64,000 bases of DNA from Paraburkholderia sp. ZP32-5 (GCF_021390495.1 NZ_JAJEJP010000002.1:3038001-3102000), one strand, 5' to 3'; shown: positions 18,088-27,679, counted from the first letter of the stretch. Made by a program: numbers and translations. The notes: generated by a model from the sequence alone, not told the origin.

Positions 18088-19205
18088 GCGGCCGCCTTTT
18101 CGAACGATGACAACGACGAGCACGCACCGCACTTGCCGCAGCCGGCCTTGATATCGTCGGCGCGCAAACCTGCTTCGCGCACCATCGCGCCGAGCGGCGC
18201 GAGAATCGAGCGCATGAATTCCGGCGTCGGCGGCGCATGGTCTTCGAGCGGCGTGCCCGAAATCGGCACGAACGGCACGACGAACGGATAAACGCCGATC
18301 TCGACGAGCTGCCGCGCGGTATCGAGAATGCGCTGCTGCGAATCGCCAAGGCCCGCGAGAATGTAGGTACTCACCTGACCTCGTCCGAACACGCGCACCG
18401 CGGCCTCGAACGCCGTCATATAGCGGCTGACCGGCACCGTTGCCTTGCCCGGCATGATGCGCGCGCGCTCGGCGTCGCCGAGCACTTCGAGATGCATGCC
18501 GAGCGTGTCGATGCCCGCTTCTCGCATGCGTGCGAACCACGCGTCGTCGTCGGGCGGCTCGCATTGCGCCTGAATCGGCAGATCGACGGCGCGCCGGATT
18601 GCACGCGCGCTGTCGCACAGAATCGCCGCGCCGCGGTCGGGCGTCGGCGGTGTGCCGGTCGTGAGCACCATGTGCTTGACCTTATCGAGCAGCACGGCCG
18701 CGCGCGCGACTTCCGCGAGCTGCTCCGGGGTCTTGTGCGCAACCGTGCGGCCCGCCGCGAGCGATTGCCCGATCGCGCAGAACTTGCAAGCCTTCTTGCG
18801 GCTCTCGTAACGGATGCACGTTTGCAGCACCGTGGTCGCGAGTACATCGGTGCCATGCAAGGTGGCGATATGCGAGTACGGCACGCCGTCGAGCGTTTGC
18901 AGCTTGTAGAAACGCGGCGCTTGCGCGAACGCGATCTGTGCGATGGGAATCTTGCCGCGCGTGAGCACGCTGACGCCGTTCGCATCGGGCGCACCGGCGA
19001 CGAATGCCGACTGGCGTGCGCCATGCGTATGCACCGGCACCATCAGCGTGACGCCGTCGACCACCACGGCCTTGTGATCGGACGGTCCCGCGCCGCCACG
19101 ACGCGACAAACCCGCGGCGTCGGGTTCGCCGAGCCGCAGACCGCTCGACTGAAGTTCAGTCAGCAGCTGCAGTTTCGATTCCGGCAAATTGACGCTTGCA
19201 TTCAT
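18084..19205 (-). CDS. Radical SAM protein (MSMEG_0568 family, Nit1C)
   Basis: A 373-residue radical-SAM enzyme. The cluster cysteines are C130, C140 and C143 ([17 protein letters not shown]). This is C-x9-C-x2-C rather than the canonical C-x3-C-x2-C, as seems usual in this family. A second Cys-rich motif (CGKCGAC) near the C-terminus could hold an auxiliary Fe-S centre. [14 protein letters not shown] near 180 corresponds to the SAM-binding GGE-like strand. GGAGTG lies 8 nt before the ATG at 19205, which is preferred over the GTG at 19214. The start overlaps the annotated 3' end of the nitrilase gene by about 50 nt, unusually long for this operon. The C-terminus is 4-nt coupled to the GNAT gene. 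The radical reaction is unknown. Confidence 0.87.
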   Translation of the reverse strand: MNASVNLPESKLQLLTELQSSGLRLGEPDAAGLSRRGGAGPSDHKAVVVDGVTLMVPVHTHGARQSAFVAGAPDANGVSVLTRGKIPIAQIAFAQAPRFYKLQTLDGVPYSHIATLHGTDVLATTVLQTCIRYESRKKACKFCAIGQSLAAGRTVAHKTPEQLAEVARAAVLLDKVKHMVLTTGTPPTPDRGAAILCDSARAIRRAVDLPIQAQCEPPDDDAWFARMREAGIDTLGMHLEVLGDAERARIMPGKATVPVSRYMTAFEAAVRVFGRGQVSTYILAGLGDSQQRILDTARQLVEIGVYPFVVPFVPISGTPLEDHAPPTPEFMRSILAPLGAMVREAGLRADDIKAGCGKCGACSSLSSFEKAAA

Positions 19206-20181
19206 CGTGAGCACTCCATGAAGGGGCAGCAGGCGCTGCGTCGAAAGAAAACACCGGCGACGCGGGCCGTTCGTTGATCGCGAGACTGAGCAGTTCGGGC
19301 CGCGCGTAGTGGCCGACCGAATCCATCATCCGCTTGCGTTTGGTGATCAGCGCCATGTCGAGATCGGCGATCACCATGCCCTCGCCTTCGCGCAGCGGCG
19401 GCGCGAGATGCTGGCCTTCGGGCGAAATGATCGCGGCGTTGCAGCCGCCGCGCAGTGCCTTCTGCAGCTTCGGGTCGCTCGTGACGGATTCGATCTGCGC
19501 GTCGCTGAGCCAACCCGTCGCGTTGACGACGAAGCAGCCCGATTCGAGCGCGTGATGGCGGATCGTCACTTCGATCTGCTCGCTGAAAATGGGACCGACC
19601 AGCGAGCCCGGAAACTGGCTGCAGTGGATCTCTTCGTGCTGCGTCATCAGTGCGTAGCGCGCGAGCGGGTTGTAGTGCTCCCAGCACGCGAGTGCCCCCA
19701 CGCGGCCCACGGCGGTCTGCGCGACTTTAAGACCAGCGGCGTCGCCTTGGCCCCAGATCATCCGTTCGTGGAAAGTCGGCGTGATCTTGCGGCGCTTCAC
19801 CTTCAACTGACCGTCGGCATCGAAGATCAACTGGGTGTTGTAGAGACTGCCGTGATCGCGCTCGTTCACGCCGAGCACGATCACCATTGCATGCTCGCGT
19901 GCAAGCGCGGCCACCGCGTCGGTCACCGGGCCCGGTATCGTCACCGCCTCTTCGTAGAGCCGCAGATGCTCGGCACCCGACTGCACCGGCGGCAACACGA
20001 ACGAGAAGTACGGGTAATACGGCAGGAAGGTTTCGGGAAACACCGCGAGCTGCACGCCCTGGCGAGCAGCGTCGACGATCGCTTCGCACACGCGCGCGAG
20101 GGTGCCGGCGCCCGACGTGAGATCCGGCGCGATCTGCACGGCGGCGGCGCGAACGATACGCTTCGAGGATGAGGTCGACAT
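19156..20181 (-). CDS. Nitrilase (Nit1C type, sll0784 family)
   Basis: A 341-residue carbon-nitrogen hydrolase, predicted to hydrolyse a nitrile to the acid and ammonia. The catalytic triad is visible: Glu in [12 protein letters not shown] near residue 50, Lys in [20 protein letters not shown] near 140 and Cys in [14 protein letters not shown] near 175. The ATG at 20181 encodes [16 protein letters not shown], a natural nitrilase N-terminus; the frame is open further upstream but runs into the MSMEG_0572-type gene. It starts 14 nt after that gene. The last 20 or so residues run past the start of the radical-SAM gene, so the C-terminus differs from a compact nitrilase. Published work links Nit1C clusters to cyanide assimilation in Pseudomonas. 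The natural substrate here is unknown. Confidence 0.9.
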   Translation of the reverse strand: MSTSSSKRIVRAAAVQIAPDLTSGAGTLARVCEAIVDAARQGVQLAVFPETFLPYYPYFSFVLPPVQSGAEHLRLYEEAVTIPGPVTDAVAALAREHAMVIVLGVNERDHGSLYNTQLIFDADGQLKVKRRKITPTFHERMIWGQGDAAGLKVAQTAVGRVGALACWEHYNPLARYALMTQHEEIHCSQFPGSLVGPIFSEQIEVTIRHHALESGCFVVNATGWLSDAQIESVTSDPKLQKALRGGCNAAIISPEGQHLAPPLREGEGMVIADLDMALITKRKRMMDSVGHYARPELLSLAINERPASPVFSFDAAPAAPSWSAHDECKRQFAGIETAAAD

Positions 20182-20195
20182 GGCGATGCTCGCGC

Positions 20196-20678
20196 TCAAA
20201 CAGTCCAGGTGTCGATGACGAGCGCGTTCGACTTGCGATGCAGCAGCTTCAGGTCGAGCACGTCGAGCGGATTGATCGCGCGTACGCCTTCGATCAGCGC
20301 GGCCTCGGTTTGACCGTAGAGCGCCTGCAGCGCGAAGCGGCACGCGTAGACCTTGCCGCCTTCTGTCATGAACTTCATCAACTGATTATTGAAGTTCAGA
20401 TGGCCGGGGAACGCTTCGGCGCCGAGCGTCGGATAGCCGCGCTGCACGCCGAGCATCACGCCGGGGCCGTAGAGCAGGATCGTCGTTTCGAAGCCCTTGC
20501 GTTGCAGTCGCGTGGCTTGCAGCATGTTGACGAAGCCGATGGAGCCTTCGAATGCGACGGTATGAAACGTGACGAGCGCTTTCTCGCCGGGTTCCGCCTT
20601 GACGTCCTCGAATACCTTCTCTTCGTAATCGACGAGGAAGTCGCCGGTCTTGTGGGCAAGCGTGGTGATGGCGGGCAT
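20196..20678 (-). CDS. MSMEG_0572/Sll0783-family nitrogen-starvation protein (Nit1C)
   Basis: A 160-residue protein of the Sll0783/MSMEG_0572 family, the marker gene of the Nit1C cluster; the cyanobacterial member is induced by nitrogen starvation. It resembles a DsrE-like fold: [20 protein letters not shown] near residue 36 and [19 protein letters not shown] near 60. A Cys in [14 protein letters not shown] near 110 sits where DsrE proteins carry a reactive Cys. GGAG lies 7 nt before the ATG at 20678. The longer open frame back to 20807 begins with TTG and crosses the regulatory region, so it is rejected. It is the first gene of the nine-gene operon and faces the MocR-type regulator. Its biochemical role is unknown. 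Confidence 0.85.
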   Translation of the reverse strand: MPAITTLAHKTGDFLVDYEEKVFEDVKAEPGEKALVTFHTVAFEGSIGFVNMLQATRLQRKGFETTILLYGPGVMLGVQRGYPTLGAEAFPGHLNFNNQLMKFMTEGGKVYACRFALQALYGQTEAALIEGVRAINPLDVLDLKLLHRKSNALVIDTWTV

Positions 20679-20770
20679 TGCATGACTCCGTTCAATGGTT
20701 GAGGGCTTCTGCCGGCGGGTAGCCGACGCCTGTTCTTTTGCAACGGGTATGCCATCAAGTGACGCGCGAC

Positions 20771-20783
20771 ATGCGATCAATTG
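20771..20783 (+). promoter_or_regulatory. Candidate regulator-binding site, operon side
   Basis: The sequence ATGCGATCAATTG lies 93 bp before the first Nit1C gene. It matches ATGCAATCAATTG on the regulator side of the same gap at 12 of 13 positions and has the same orientation. MocR-type proteins often bind direct repeats, so these are the best operator candidates in this 366-bp divergent region. Confidence 0.4.
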
Positions 20784-20951
20784 CCAATCAATACCGCGTG
20801 TCGGCAATGATCCAGGGCAATTTTTTTCGTCGAATGCGCGCTAGCGATGAGCCTGCGTGGCATCGCGGAAATAGCGCGAATGCGCGTTCGCCCAGCCGTG
20901 GGGCAAGCAATTATTGATTCGGTGCGTGTGTGCATCAAACCGGATCATTCG

Positions 20952-20974
20952 ATGCAATCGCATGCAATCAATTG
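20952..20974 (+). promoter_or_regulatory. Candidate regulator-binding site, direct repeats near the MocR gene
   Basis: Two copies of ATGCAATC start 10 bp apart (20952 and 20962), one helical turn. The second extends to ATGCAATCAATTG, which recurs with one change at 20771. The site ends about 70 bp before the regulator start and could mediate autoregulation. Confidence 0.4.
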
Positions 20975-21044
20975 TTTATTTTCCGGCGTGCGTTCTCACT
21001 AGAATCAAGTCGTTCATTCTTTACGCGATTGATCGCGCCCGCTC

Positions 21045-22436
21045 ATGTCAAACGTCACCGCGCACTGGCTCAAACGGCTCGCCGAAAGCGAAAAGCCCGT
21101 TTATCAGACGATTCCCGACCTGATCGAAGAAGACGTGGCGAGCGGCCGGCTGCGTCCGCGCGACCGCTTGCCCGCGCTACGCGATCTGTCCGATGCGCTC
21201 GGGGTCAACTACACGACGCTGGCGCGAGGTTATGCCGAAGCGCGCAAGCGCGGCCTCATCGATTCACGCGCGGGCAGCGGCTCGTACGTGCGCGGCCGGC
21301 CGCCCGCGGTGCCGCTGCGCGCGGGCACCGCGCTTGAGATGACCATGAACATGCCGCCCGAGCCGCCGCAGATGACGGCGCTGCTCGCGGAGTCGGCGGC
21401 GCGGATCGTCGGCGGCGCGGATCCGTGGTCGGTGCTGCGCTATCAGGATTTCGGCGGCTCGCAGTTCGAACGTGCGATGGCGAGCCAGTGGCTGCGCCAC
21501 ACCGTGCCGTCGCACCGCGCCGACGCGCTGCTGGTTTGCCCCGGCATTCATAGCGCGCTCGTTGCGCTGCTGTTGCGGCTCGTGAAGCCGGGCGAGGCGA
21601 TTTGTACGGATTGCCTCGCATACCCTGGCCTGAAGGTCATCGCGAATCAGTTGGGTATGCCGCTCGCGCCGTTGCCGCGCAATGACGAAGGCATCGATGC
21701 GGCGGCGTTCGAGGCGCTGTGCAAGACGCGCAAGCCAGGCGTGCTCTACTGCAATCCGACGCTGCAGAATCCGACCACGCGCACGCTGTCGCGCAACCGT
21801 CGCGAACATATCGCCGATATCGCGTTGCGTTATGACGTGCCGATCATTGAAGACGACGCTTACGGCATGCTTTGCGAGACACCGCCCGTCGCGCTCGCGA
21901 CGCTGGCGCCCGAACTGACTTACTACGTTACCGGCATGTCGAAATGCTTCGGCGCGGGTTTGCGCGTGGCGTTCGTCGTTGCGCCGAACGCGCGCCATGC
22001 GGAGCGGCTGTCGGGCGCGTTACGCGCGACCACGGTGATGGCGAGCCCGTATATGTCGCATCTCGCGGCGCGCTGGATTGAAGACGGTATCGCGCAGCAG
22101 ATGCTCACCGCGATACGCAGCGAATGCGTCGTGCGTCAGCAGATTGCCGCGCGGGTGTTCGCCTCGCGTGATATCGAAGCGTCGAAAGACTGCTTTCACC
22201 TGTGGTTGACGGTGCCTGCGGAAACCGGCTGGAGTACGTCGGAGCTTGCTTCGCATCTGCGCATGAAACAGATCGGTGTGGTCTCCGGCGCGGCGTTCAG
22301 TACCGACGGCAATCCACCGAACGCGGTGCGTATCTGCCTTGGTGGTCCTGGGGATGCGAGCGCGATCGAGGAGTCGCTGCATCTGGTCGCGGATATGCTC
22401 GATCATCCGGATCATCTGCATTCGCCGATGCTGTGA
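21045..22436 (+). CDS. MocR-family (GntR HTH plus aminotransferase fold) regulator of the Nit1C operon
   Basis: A 463-residue PLP-dependent transcription factor. The N-terminal winged helix of GntR type is seen in RLRPRDRLPALRDLSDALGVNYTTLARGYAEARKRGLI (split here only for description; residues about 33-70). The C-terminal 350 residues form a class I aminotransferase fold. The expected PLP Lys is in YYVTGMSKCFGAGLR near residue 305, and the NPTLQNPT motif lies near 240. It starts 366 bp from the divergent Nit1C operon, with candidate direct-repeat operators between them, so it most likely senses a cluster product or PLP-reactive amine. Its stop is only 23 bp from the prfC relic, suggesting that prfC was once its immediate convergent neighbour. 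Confidence 0.88.
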   Translation: MSNVTAHWLKRLAESEKPVYQTIPDLIEEDVASGRLRPRDRLPALRDLSDALGVNYTTLARGYAEARKRGLIDSRAGSGSYVRGRPPAVPLRAGTALEMTMNMPPEPPQMTALLAESAARIVGGADPWSVLRYQDFGGSQFERAMASQWLRHTVPSHRADALLVCPGIHSALVALLLRLVKPGEAICTDCLAYPGLKVIANQLGMPLAPLPRNDEGIDAAAFEALCKTRKPGVLYCNPTLQNPTTRTLSRNRREHIADIALRYDVPIIEDDAYGMLCETPPVALATLAPELTYYVTGMSKCFGAGLRVAFVVAPNARHAERLSGALRATTVMASPYMSHLAARWIEDGIAQQMLTAIRSECVVRQQIAARVFASRDIEASKDCFHLWLTVPAETGWSTSELASHLRMKQIGVVSGAAFSTDGNPPNAVRICLGGPGDASAIEESLHLVADMLDHPDHLHSPML

Positions 22437-22459
22437 GGTGCGTGTGGTTTGGGGTGGGG

Positions 22460-22665
22460 TTGATGTCGACTGGCTGGACGGCGCGGGCGGGTGCTTGCGC
22501 GGCTGGTTGAATACGGTCTTCGTGTTACGCGTTTTGCGCGAGTTGTTCGATATCGGATACGTGCGAGGTTAGGTATGTCGGCGCGTCGGATGCGTCGAGT
22601 GCTATCCGCGCCGAGTATGAATCGGTGAAATGGCTCAGTTCGGCCGCGTCGTCGACTGGCCAACT
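22460..22665 (-). pseudogene. prfC: Decayed relic of the 3' end of prfC (release factor 3)
   Basis: On the minus strand this stretch aligns with the last 200 bp or so of the intact prfC at 30290-31891, down to its stop codon. The first half still translates as DDAAELSHFTDSYSARIALD and ASDAPTYLTSHVSDIEQLAQ, nearly identical to RF3 residues about 470-510. Then a TAA replaces the Trp codon, and small insertions (3 bp and 1 bp) break the frame. Fourteen identical bases occur at 22604-22617 and 30429-30442. Homology fades above 22665. It lies between the MocR gene and the fimbrial cluster. This is what remains when an island inserts in a gene's 3' end and supplies a replacement end. Simple partial duplication is the alternative. 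Confidence 0.85.
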
Positions 22666-22850
22666 GGCAGCGTCGGAAAACAGGTTAGGAGCGAGTGATG
22701 CACGTCATGAGGTGACAGCAGGGGAAGCCCGGCAGGCGGCGGGCGTCATCTACCCGCAAGAGAAGCCGGAGCGCAGAGCGCTTGCCCGCCATCATGCCGC
22801 GCTGATTTCACACAACGCGACGAAGGGCGGACAACGCCGCCCCGCACGGA

Positions 22851-23984
22851 CTACTGATACGACATCGTGAAGGTGGCGACTCCGTTGACGGTGCCCGGCT
22901 GGACCTTCGCGCCCGTCTGCACATATCTCACGGTAAGCGGAATATTCATCGTCCCAACATTAGCCGGACCGACCAGCCATTGATTGGTATTTCCGACGTT
23001 CGATGAATCCGGGCCATACAGGATCGGATTCCCCGACGGATCCAGTATCTGCAGCGCGACGCCGCTTGCAGTCGAGCCAGATGCTAGCGAAAGCGTGTTT
23101 CCCGAATTAGTTGGATTAGTGCTGTCGGTCAGCGTGACAAAGATTCGACCTGCATCGGCGGCACAATTGAGACTTAGTGACACAGAGCCGCTCCCTGCAG
23201 CAGACCCGACGCCTCTCAATGTACTTACCGGAACCGGGCTTAGTGTGACTGCAGAAGAAGGAGTTGTCACTGAGCACGCAGGCGCTGCGATCGTCGTTTG
23301 GTTGCTGGGGACGGTTACGTTAGAAGTTATGCCACCGCCTGAAAGCGCGAATAAAGACCCAACTCTGCCGGTTACACCAGCCCCACTGCCACTCGGGTTT
23401 AATGTCAGTTTGCCAGGCACGATCGGTATCCCCGTCGCGACAAGATTTACGGTGACAAACATTTGAGAAACAAATCTGGCAGAGATTAGCGTTCCACTGA
23501 TAGACGCACCGGGGACAGATGCCAAGGGAATACTCGTGTCTAGTGGCATAGAATCGGTGAAGCCGCCGCCAGAGAGGTACGCAACATAACCGACTCCCGT
23601 TACAGAAGTGGGATTAATCCGGTTAGCTAGAAGGGGAGCGGCGGGCGATGTAGTCCAGCGCCAAAGCGGCTCCGATATAGAAGTACAGCTTGCGTAAGTC
23701 TTTCCGACTGTTGCTCCGTTCAGTGGAACCGTTATGGAAGCCAGCACTGTATTCGCAGGTACATTACGAGGAGTGGTGATTGTATCCGGGAAATTCACCA
23801 CGGTATCTGGCAGCTGCGGCCCGACTATCGTGCAACCAGAAGAAGCTTGGGCTTGCGCTGGAGAATCCGTCAATAAAAATACGGAGATAATGAAAACCAT
23901 TTTCAGCGCAAGCGATCGCGTCAGTCGAACCGCTCGGTTCATTAACCTTGGAGCGTTACTCATACCTATTATTTGTAAATTCAT
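22851..23984 (-). CDS. Fimbrial adhesin-like two-domain minor subunit
   Basis: A 377-residue exported protein at the end of the chaperone-usher operon. It begins with a signal peptide (hydrophobic MVFIISVFLL, then SPAQAQA). The C-terminal half looks like a pilin domain for donor-strand exchange: a Cys in APACSVTTP near 240, a second in LSLNCAADAG near 280, and the terminal strand GVATFTMSYQ with Tyr second from the end. The N-terminal half is a likely receptor-binding domain, as in FimH-type tip adhesins. The ATG at 23984 has AAGGA upstream. A later ATG at 23942 gives a shorter, more typical signal peptide. It starts 105 bp after the usher stop. Ser/Thr/Ala-rich composition and lower GC set it apart from housekeeping neighbours. 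The ligand is unknown. Confidence 0.8.
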   Translation of the reverse strand: MNLQIIGMSNAPRLMNRAVRLTRSLALKMVFIISVFLLTDSPAQAQASSGCTIVGPQLPDTVVNFPDTITTPRNVPANTVLASITVPLNGATVGKTYASCTSISEPLWRWTTSPAAPLLANRINPTSVTGVGYVAYLSGGGFTDSMPLDTSIPLASVPGASISGTLISARFVSQMFVTVNLVATGIPIVPGKLTLNPSGSGAGVTGRVGSLFALSGGGITSNVTVPSNQTTIAAPACSVTTPSSAVTLSPVPVSTLRGVGSAAGSGSVSLSLNCAADAGRIFVTLTDSTNPTNSGNTLSLASGSTASGVALQILDPSGNPILYGPDSSNVGNTNQWLVGPANVGTMNIPLTVRYVQTGAKVQPGTVNGVATFTMSYQ

Positions 23985-24089
23985 GATGTTCATTCCTTGC
24001 ACGGTACGCTGCTATTTTTCCCGAAGGCCGCTGCCAGTTGCGCAGGCTATCAATTTTCCAAACTGATCCCCTCGTAGTAGCGCTTTAAT

Positions 24090-26804
24090 CTAGCCCTTCA
24101 GTAAGGGAACGTTGACGTCAAAGCCGGATAAATTTTCGGCCTGACGTTGCTCTTCCACGCTGACGCATTGCTCTTCCACCGACAGATACGCCGCCCCCGC
24201 CTTACCCGTCGACTTCGGCAATACATAATCAATCTTGCATTGCTCCGACGCCGCCGCGCCCCACTTCACGAACAGCGAGCCCGTATCCTCAAGCCCGCGC
24301 GCAAAAATACGGCTGTCCTGCGCAACGACACCAACGGTGTGTCCATTGCCGTCGACCACATCCGCACCGAACGGCAACGCCTTATCGCCTGCTTGAGGCG
24401 CGCGGATCAATGCAGCGCGCCCGGTCACCGTCTTGTACTTGAGCATCACCACCGAGCCGAGGCGCCGCACGGCTTGTTCCGACGTTGACTGGAATTCGAC
24501 ATCGGTCGAAACGCCCTTCGGGTCGATGTCGACGGTGTTCATGCCATACGGCGTCAGGTACGGCACGACCGCATAGCCGCGGCTATTAACCTTCACGCCC
24601 GCCGCGCTCGTCACGCTTGCGCCTTCGGCGCCCGGCGCTTCGACCACGCCGAAGGTATCGCCGACCGTCTGCGACAACGTCACGCCGCCCGGGTGCACGA
24701 CCACCGACCCGCTGATACCTGCCGACACCTGGCTCGTACCCGAGCCGGTGCTGGCCGACGCGTTCAACTGCGCATACGGCGCGCGGTACGCGCCGCTGAC
24801 ACCCGCATTGGACGAAGTGCCGCCATTGCCGAAGCCCTGAGTACCGTACGCGTTGTACGAGAACTGATTGGTGTCGCCCAACGAACCGCTCATGTTCGCC
24901 TGCATGCTCGTATTGCCGCCCGAACTCGACAGGCTCGTCGACAACAGCGGCGAATGCGTGCTACGGCCCAGCGGAATCGTCGTGCTGGCCATGTACTGGT
25001 TGGACATCGAGCCGTCCGCGTTGCGCGTGCGTCCCACACTCAGACTGTAGGTGCCGTACTTGAAACTGTTGGTGTAACCCGCTTGATAGAACGTGTCGCT
25101 GCCGCCGTGGTTCCAATACTGCTGCGCGGACGCGCTCAGAAACACGCTGCCGTAATCCTTCAGACTTTGATTGACCGTTAGCTGGAAACGGTTCTTCTGC
25201 CGATAAACCGAATTGATGTCGCCGCCGCGATCGGCCAGATCGCGCACCGCTGCCGCGTCCGACAGACTCATGAAGCCCGCGGTCGAATAGCGATATGCCG
25301 CCACCGCGATATTCGTATTCGTCGGATCGAAGAACTTGTTGTAGCCGATGCGCATGCTGGTGCCGCGCATCGAACTCTGATTCGGAATTTGCGTCTGCGC
25401 ACCCGTTACGTCGGCGGAAATCGCGCCGAACTGCGTGTTGAGCGCGAGGCCAAGGTTCGCCGACAGATAGCCGTTACCCGCAATGCCGCCGCCGTACATC
25501 GTCAGCATGTTGGTCAAGCCGTGCTGCAACGTGAACTGCGCGAAATTTGGCTTGCTGCCGAACGTGCCGTTGCGCAACTGACCCGCCGTCACGGAGAAGC
25601 GCGTGGTGCCCGGCCGCAACGACTGCGCGACCGACGCATAAGGCACGGTGAAGCTTCTGGTGCGCCCGTCTGCTTCGGTGACGGTCACATCGAGGTTGCC
25701 GCCGTAACCAGTCGCGTACAGGTCCCTGATCTCGAACGGCCCAGGCGAAACGCTGGTTTCGTAGATGATCTGATTGTTCTGTCTGACGGTCACGCGCGCG
25801 TTCGACTCGGCCGTGCCGCGCACAACCGGCGCGTAACCGCGCAGCGAGTCGGGCAACATGCGATCGTCGGTGGCGACCTGCACGCCGCGAAACTGCACGC
25901 TGTCGAACACGTCGCCGGTGGTGTAGCCGTCGCCCACCGTCAATTGCGACTTCAGTGCCGGAAGGTCGTATTGCAGGTACGTGGCGATGTTGTCGAACTG
26001 CGTGCCTCGACCGGTCCCCTGCGTAACGGACGACTGATGACGGAAATGCCATCTGCCGATGTTCAGGCCAGCATTCAGACCCAGATAGTTCTGCGTCGAA
26101 TCCATACCGGAGCCGAACGTGTGATACGTGTTCGCGTTGTAGCTGACGAAGCCGGCGTTCACGCCGTCCTGCCACATTTCCGGCGGCACATAGCCACGTG
26201 CGGCGTTACGCATGTACTTCTGCGGCACGCTCAGCATCAGCTTCTGTTCCGAAAAATCGAAGTCGATCGACGCATCCGGCACCATCGCCGCAATGTCGAC
26301 GCATTCGTCGGCATTGGCCACCATCGATTCACCCGCCTGCTTGCCATCCTTTGCATGTGCAGCGGATTTTGCATCGGCAGAGTCCGCCTTGACGGCGCTA
26401 TCCACGCTCACCTTGGCGAAATCGACGCCGAGCTTTTCCAGCATCTGCCGGCTCAGACACGCATGCGCACCTTGCCCCTCGCCCCCGGCCACGAAACGCA
26501 CGTCCTCGCGCGCGACACGAATATCGTTCACGTAGATATCGACCGGATAAATCCCCGGGGCCATCGGATTGCCTTGCGAGAATCGCGAGATGTCCACGGT
26601 TTGCGTCGGGTCGGTGCGCAGGAACGTCGAGTCGAACTGGACGGCCGCGACGGTGGTCGTTTCCGCAGCCTTCACGTTCGCGGATTGAACGCCGCCCACG
26701 ACCGCAAATACCAGCACGGCAATTGCGGCAAAGGGACTTAGGCCGAAAGAATCCGATACTTCACGGGCACGACGTTTAGACGAGGGGCGAGGTGAATGCT
26801 TCAT
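24090..26804 (-). CDS. Outer-membrane fimbrial usher (FimD/PapC family)
   Basis: A 904-residue usher that assembles and secretes pilus subunits across the outer membrane. It has a long N-terminal export signal and an N-terminal chaperone-binding domain (VQFDSTFLRTDPTQTVDISRFSQGNPMAPGIYPVDIYVN near residues 55-93). A large 24-strand barrel follows, with the plug region near 330 (RGYAPVVRGTAESNARVTVR), and two C-terminal domains carrying the usual Cys pair (SEQCKIDY and VEEQCVSV). An unusual Ala/Lys/Asp-rich insertion lies near residues 133-165 in the N-terminal domain. It lies 131 bp after the chaperone gene and before the adhesin gene. No close homologue can be named from sequence alone. Confidence 0.93.
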   Translation of the reverse strand: MKHSPRPSSKRRAREVSDSFGLSPFAAIAVLVFAVVGGVQSANVKAAETTTVAAVQFDSTFLRTDPTQTVDISRFSQGNPMAPGIYPVDIYVNDIRVAREDVRFVAGGEGQGAHACLSRQMLEKLGVDFAKVSVDSAVKADSADAKSAAHAKDGKQAGESMVANADECVDIAAMVPDASIDFDFSEQKLMLSVPQKYMRNAARGYVPPEMWQDGVNAGFVSYNANTYHTFGSGMDSTQNYLGLNAGLNIGRWHFRHQSSVTQGTGRGTQFDNIATYLQYDLPALKSQLTVGDGYTTGDVFDSVQFRGVQVATDDRMLPDSLRGYAPVVRGTAESNARVTVRQNNQIIYETSVSPGPFEIRDLYATGYGGNLDVTVTEADGRTRSFTVPYASVAQSLRPGTTRFSVTAGQLRNGTFGSKPNFAQFTLQHGLTNMLTMYGGGIAGNGYLSANLGLALNTQFGAISADVTGAQTQIPNQSSMRGTSMRIGYNKFFDPTNTNIAVAAYRYSTAGFMSLSDAAAVRDLADRGGDINSVYRQKNRFQLTVNQSLKDYGSVFLSASAQQYWNHGGSDTFYQAGYTNSFKYGTYSLSVGRTRNADGSMSNQYMASTTIPLGRSTHSPLLSTSLSSSGGNTSMQANMSGSLGDTNQFSYNAYGTQGFGNGGTSSNAGVSGAYRAPYAQLNASASTGSGTSQVSAGISGSVVVHPGGVTLSQTVGDTFGVVEAPGAEGASVTSAAGVKVNSRGYAVVPYLTPYGMNTVDIDPKGVSTDVEFQSTSEQAVRRLGSVVMLKYKTVTGRAALIRAPQAGDKALPFGADVVDGNGHTVGVVAQDSRIFARGLEDTGSLFVKWGAAASEQCKIDYVLPKSTGKAGAAYLSVEEQCVSVEEQRQAENLSGFDVNVPLLKG

Positions 26805-26935
26805 TGGTCTTTTCGAGTTCTGATGTTTTTAGTAGGCGTGCGTTGTCCCCGTGCGTCGCCTGTGCGACGCACGCCATTCGCAGGTAGAGTTCAGTTCGGG
26901 ATGGGAGCTTGCCGCTCCCGTGGCAACGCTACGGC

Positions 26936-27679
26936 TTACTGACCAAGCGTGGCGTCGCCTTCGATGGCGCCGCCGTAGTCGTTGATGGCGTTGTAGTGAA
27001 CCTTCGCGCCAGCGGATACTGCGTTCATTCTGTCGATGGGTAGCACTTCCGTGGCAAACGGCGCCACCATGCCGCCACGCTCGTTCTTGTAGGTGTGGCC
27101 GCCGCTTTCGACATCGACTCCACTGAACGACACGTGATAAGGCGTCGGATTCGAGACGCTCACTGCCTGGCCCTTGCCGTCCGGTGCCGCCGCGATTTTC
27201 CACGTGAGTTGCGCCGGTGCATCTTCAGGCTTGCCGGCCAGTTTGGCCGGACGTACAAACATCTTGATACGCGTGCGATAAGCGAGTTGCAGCACGTTGG
27301 CGTCGGCGCTCGCTTCCGCCTTCGGCGGAATGTCCAGCACATTGAGCCAGTACACCGACTCGCGATCCTGCGGCAGTGCTTCGCCGCTATACATCACGCG
27401 CAGCATCTGCCCTTTTTTCGGGTCCATACGGAAGATTGGCGGCGTAATTACGAACGGCGCCTTGATCTCGCCTGGCTTCGCCTCGGCGTTGCCTTCGTCC
27501 ATCCACACCTGGACCAGCGACGGCGTGTTGCTGTCGTTATCCAGTTTGACCGTGACTTCACGCTGCTCGAGCGGATACACCACACGCGTACCGCCGATCG
27601 TCACGCTTGCGTGTGCGCTTCCAACGAGCAACGCACACGCAAGACCGATCGTCATAGTCGTTTTTCTGAGCAGGTTCAT
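26936..27679 (-). CDS. Periplasmic fimbrial chaperone (PapD family)
   Basis: A 247-residue periplasmic chaperone that donates a strand to pilin subunits until they reach the usher. A signal peptide ends at GSAHA. Domain 1 follows (SVTIGGTRVVYPLEQREVTVKL), whose Arg corresponds to PapD Arg8. The PPIFRMDPKKGQMLRVMY stretch near residue 82 and RIKMFVRP near 140 (PapD Lys112 region) complete the subunit-binding cleft. The ATG at 27679 is preceded by AAAGGT; the open frame upstream to 27757 overlaps the pilin terminator. The gene lies just after that terminator, so its transcription depends on read-through. Pairing with the downstream usher is certain from order. Confidence 0.92.
   Translation of the reverse strand: MNLLRKTTMTIGLACALLVGSAHASVTIGGTRVVYPLEQREVTVKLDNDSNTPSLVQVWMDEGNAEAKPGEIKAPFVITPPIFRMDPKKGQMLRVMYSGEALPQDRESVYWLNVLDIPPKAEASADANVLQLAYRTRIKMFVRPAKLAGKPEDAPAQLTWKIAAAPDGKGQAVSVSNPTPYHVSFSGVDVESGGHTYKNERGGMVAPFATEVLPIDRMNAVSAGAKVHYNAINDYGGAIEGDATLGQ

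Noticed and set aside
22412..22663. 83-codon frame over the prfC relic
   Set aside because: It is in a different frame from the RF3-like translation and is Arg-rich; the relic is better described as a pseudogene fragment.
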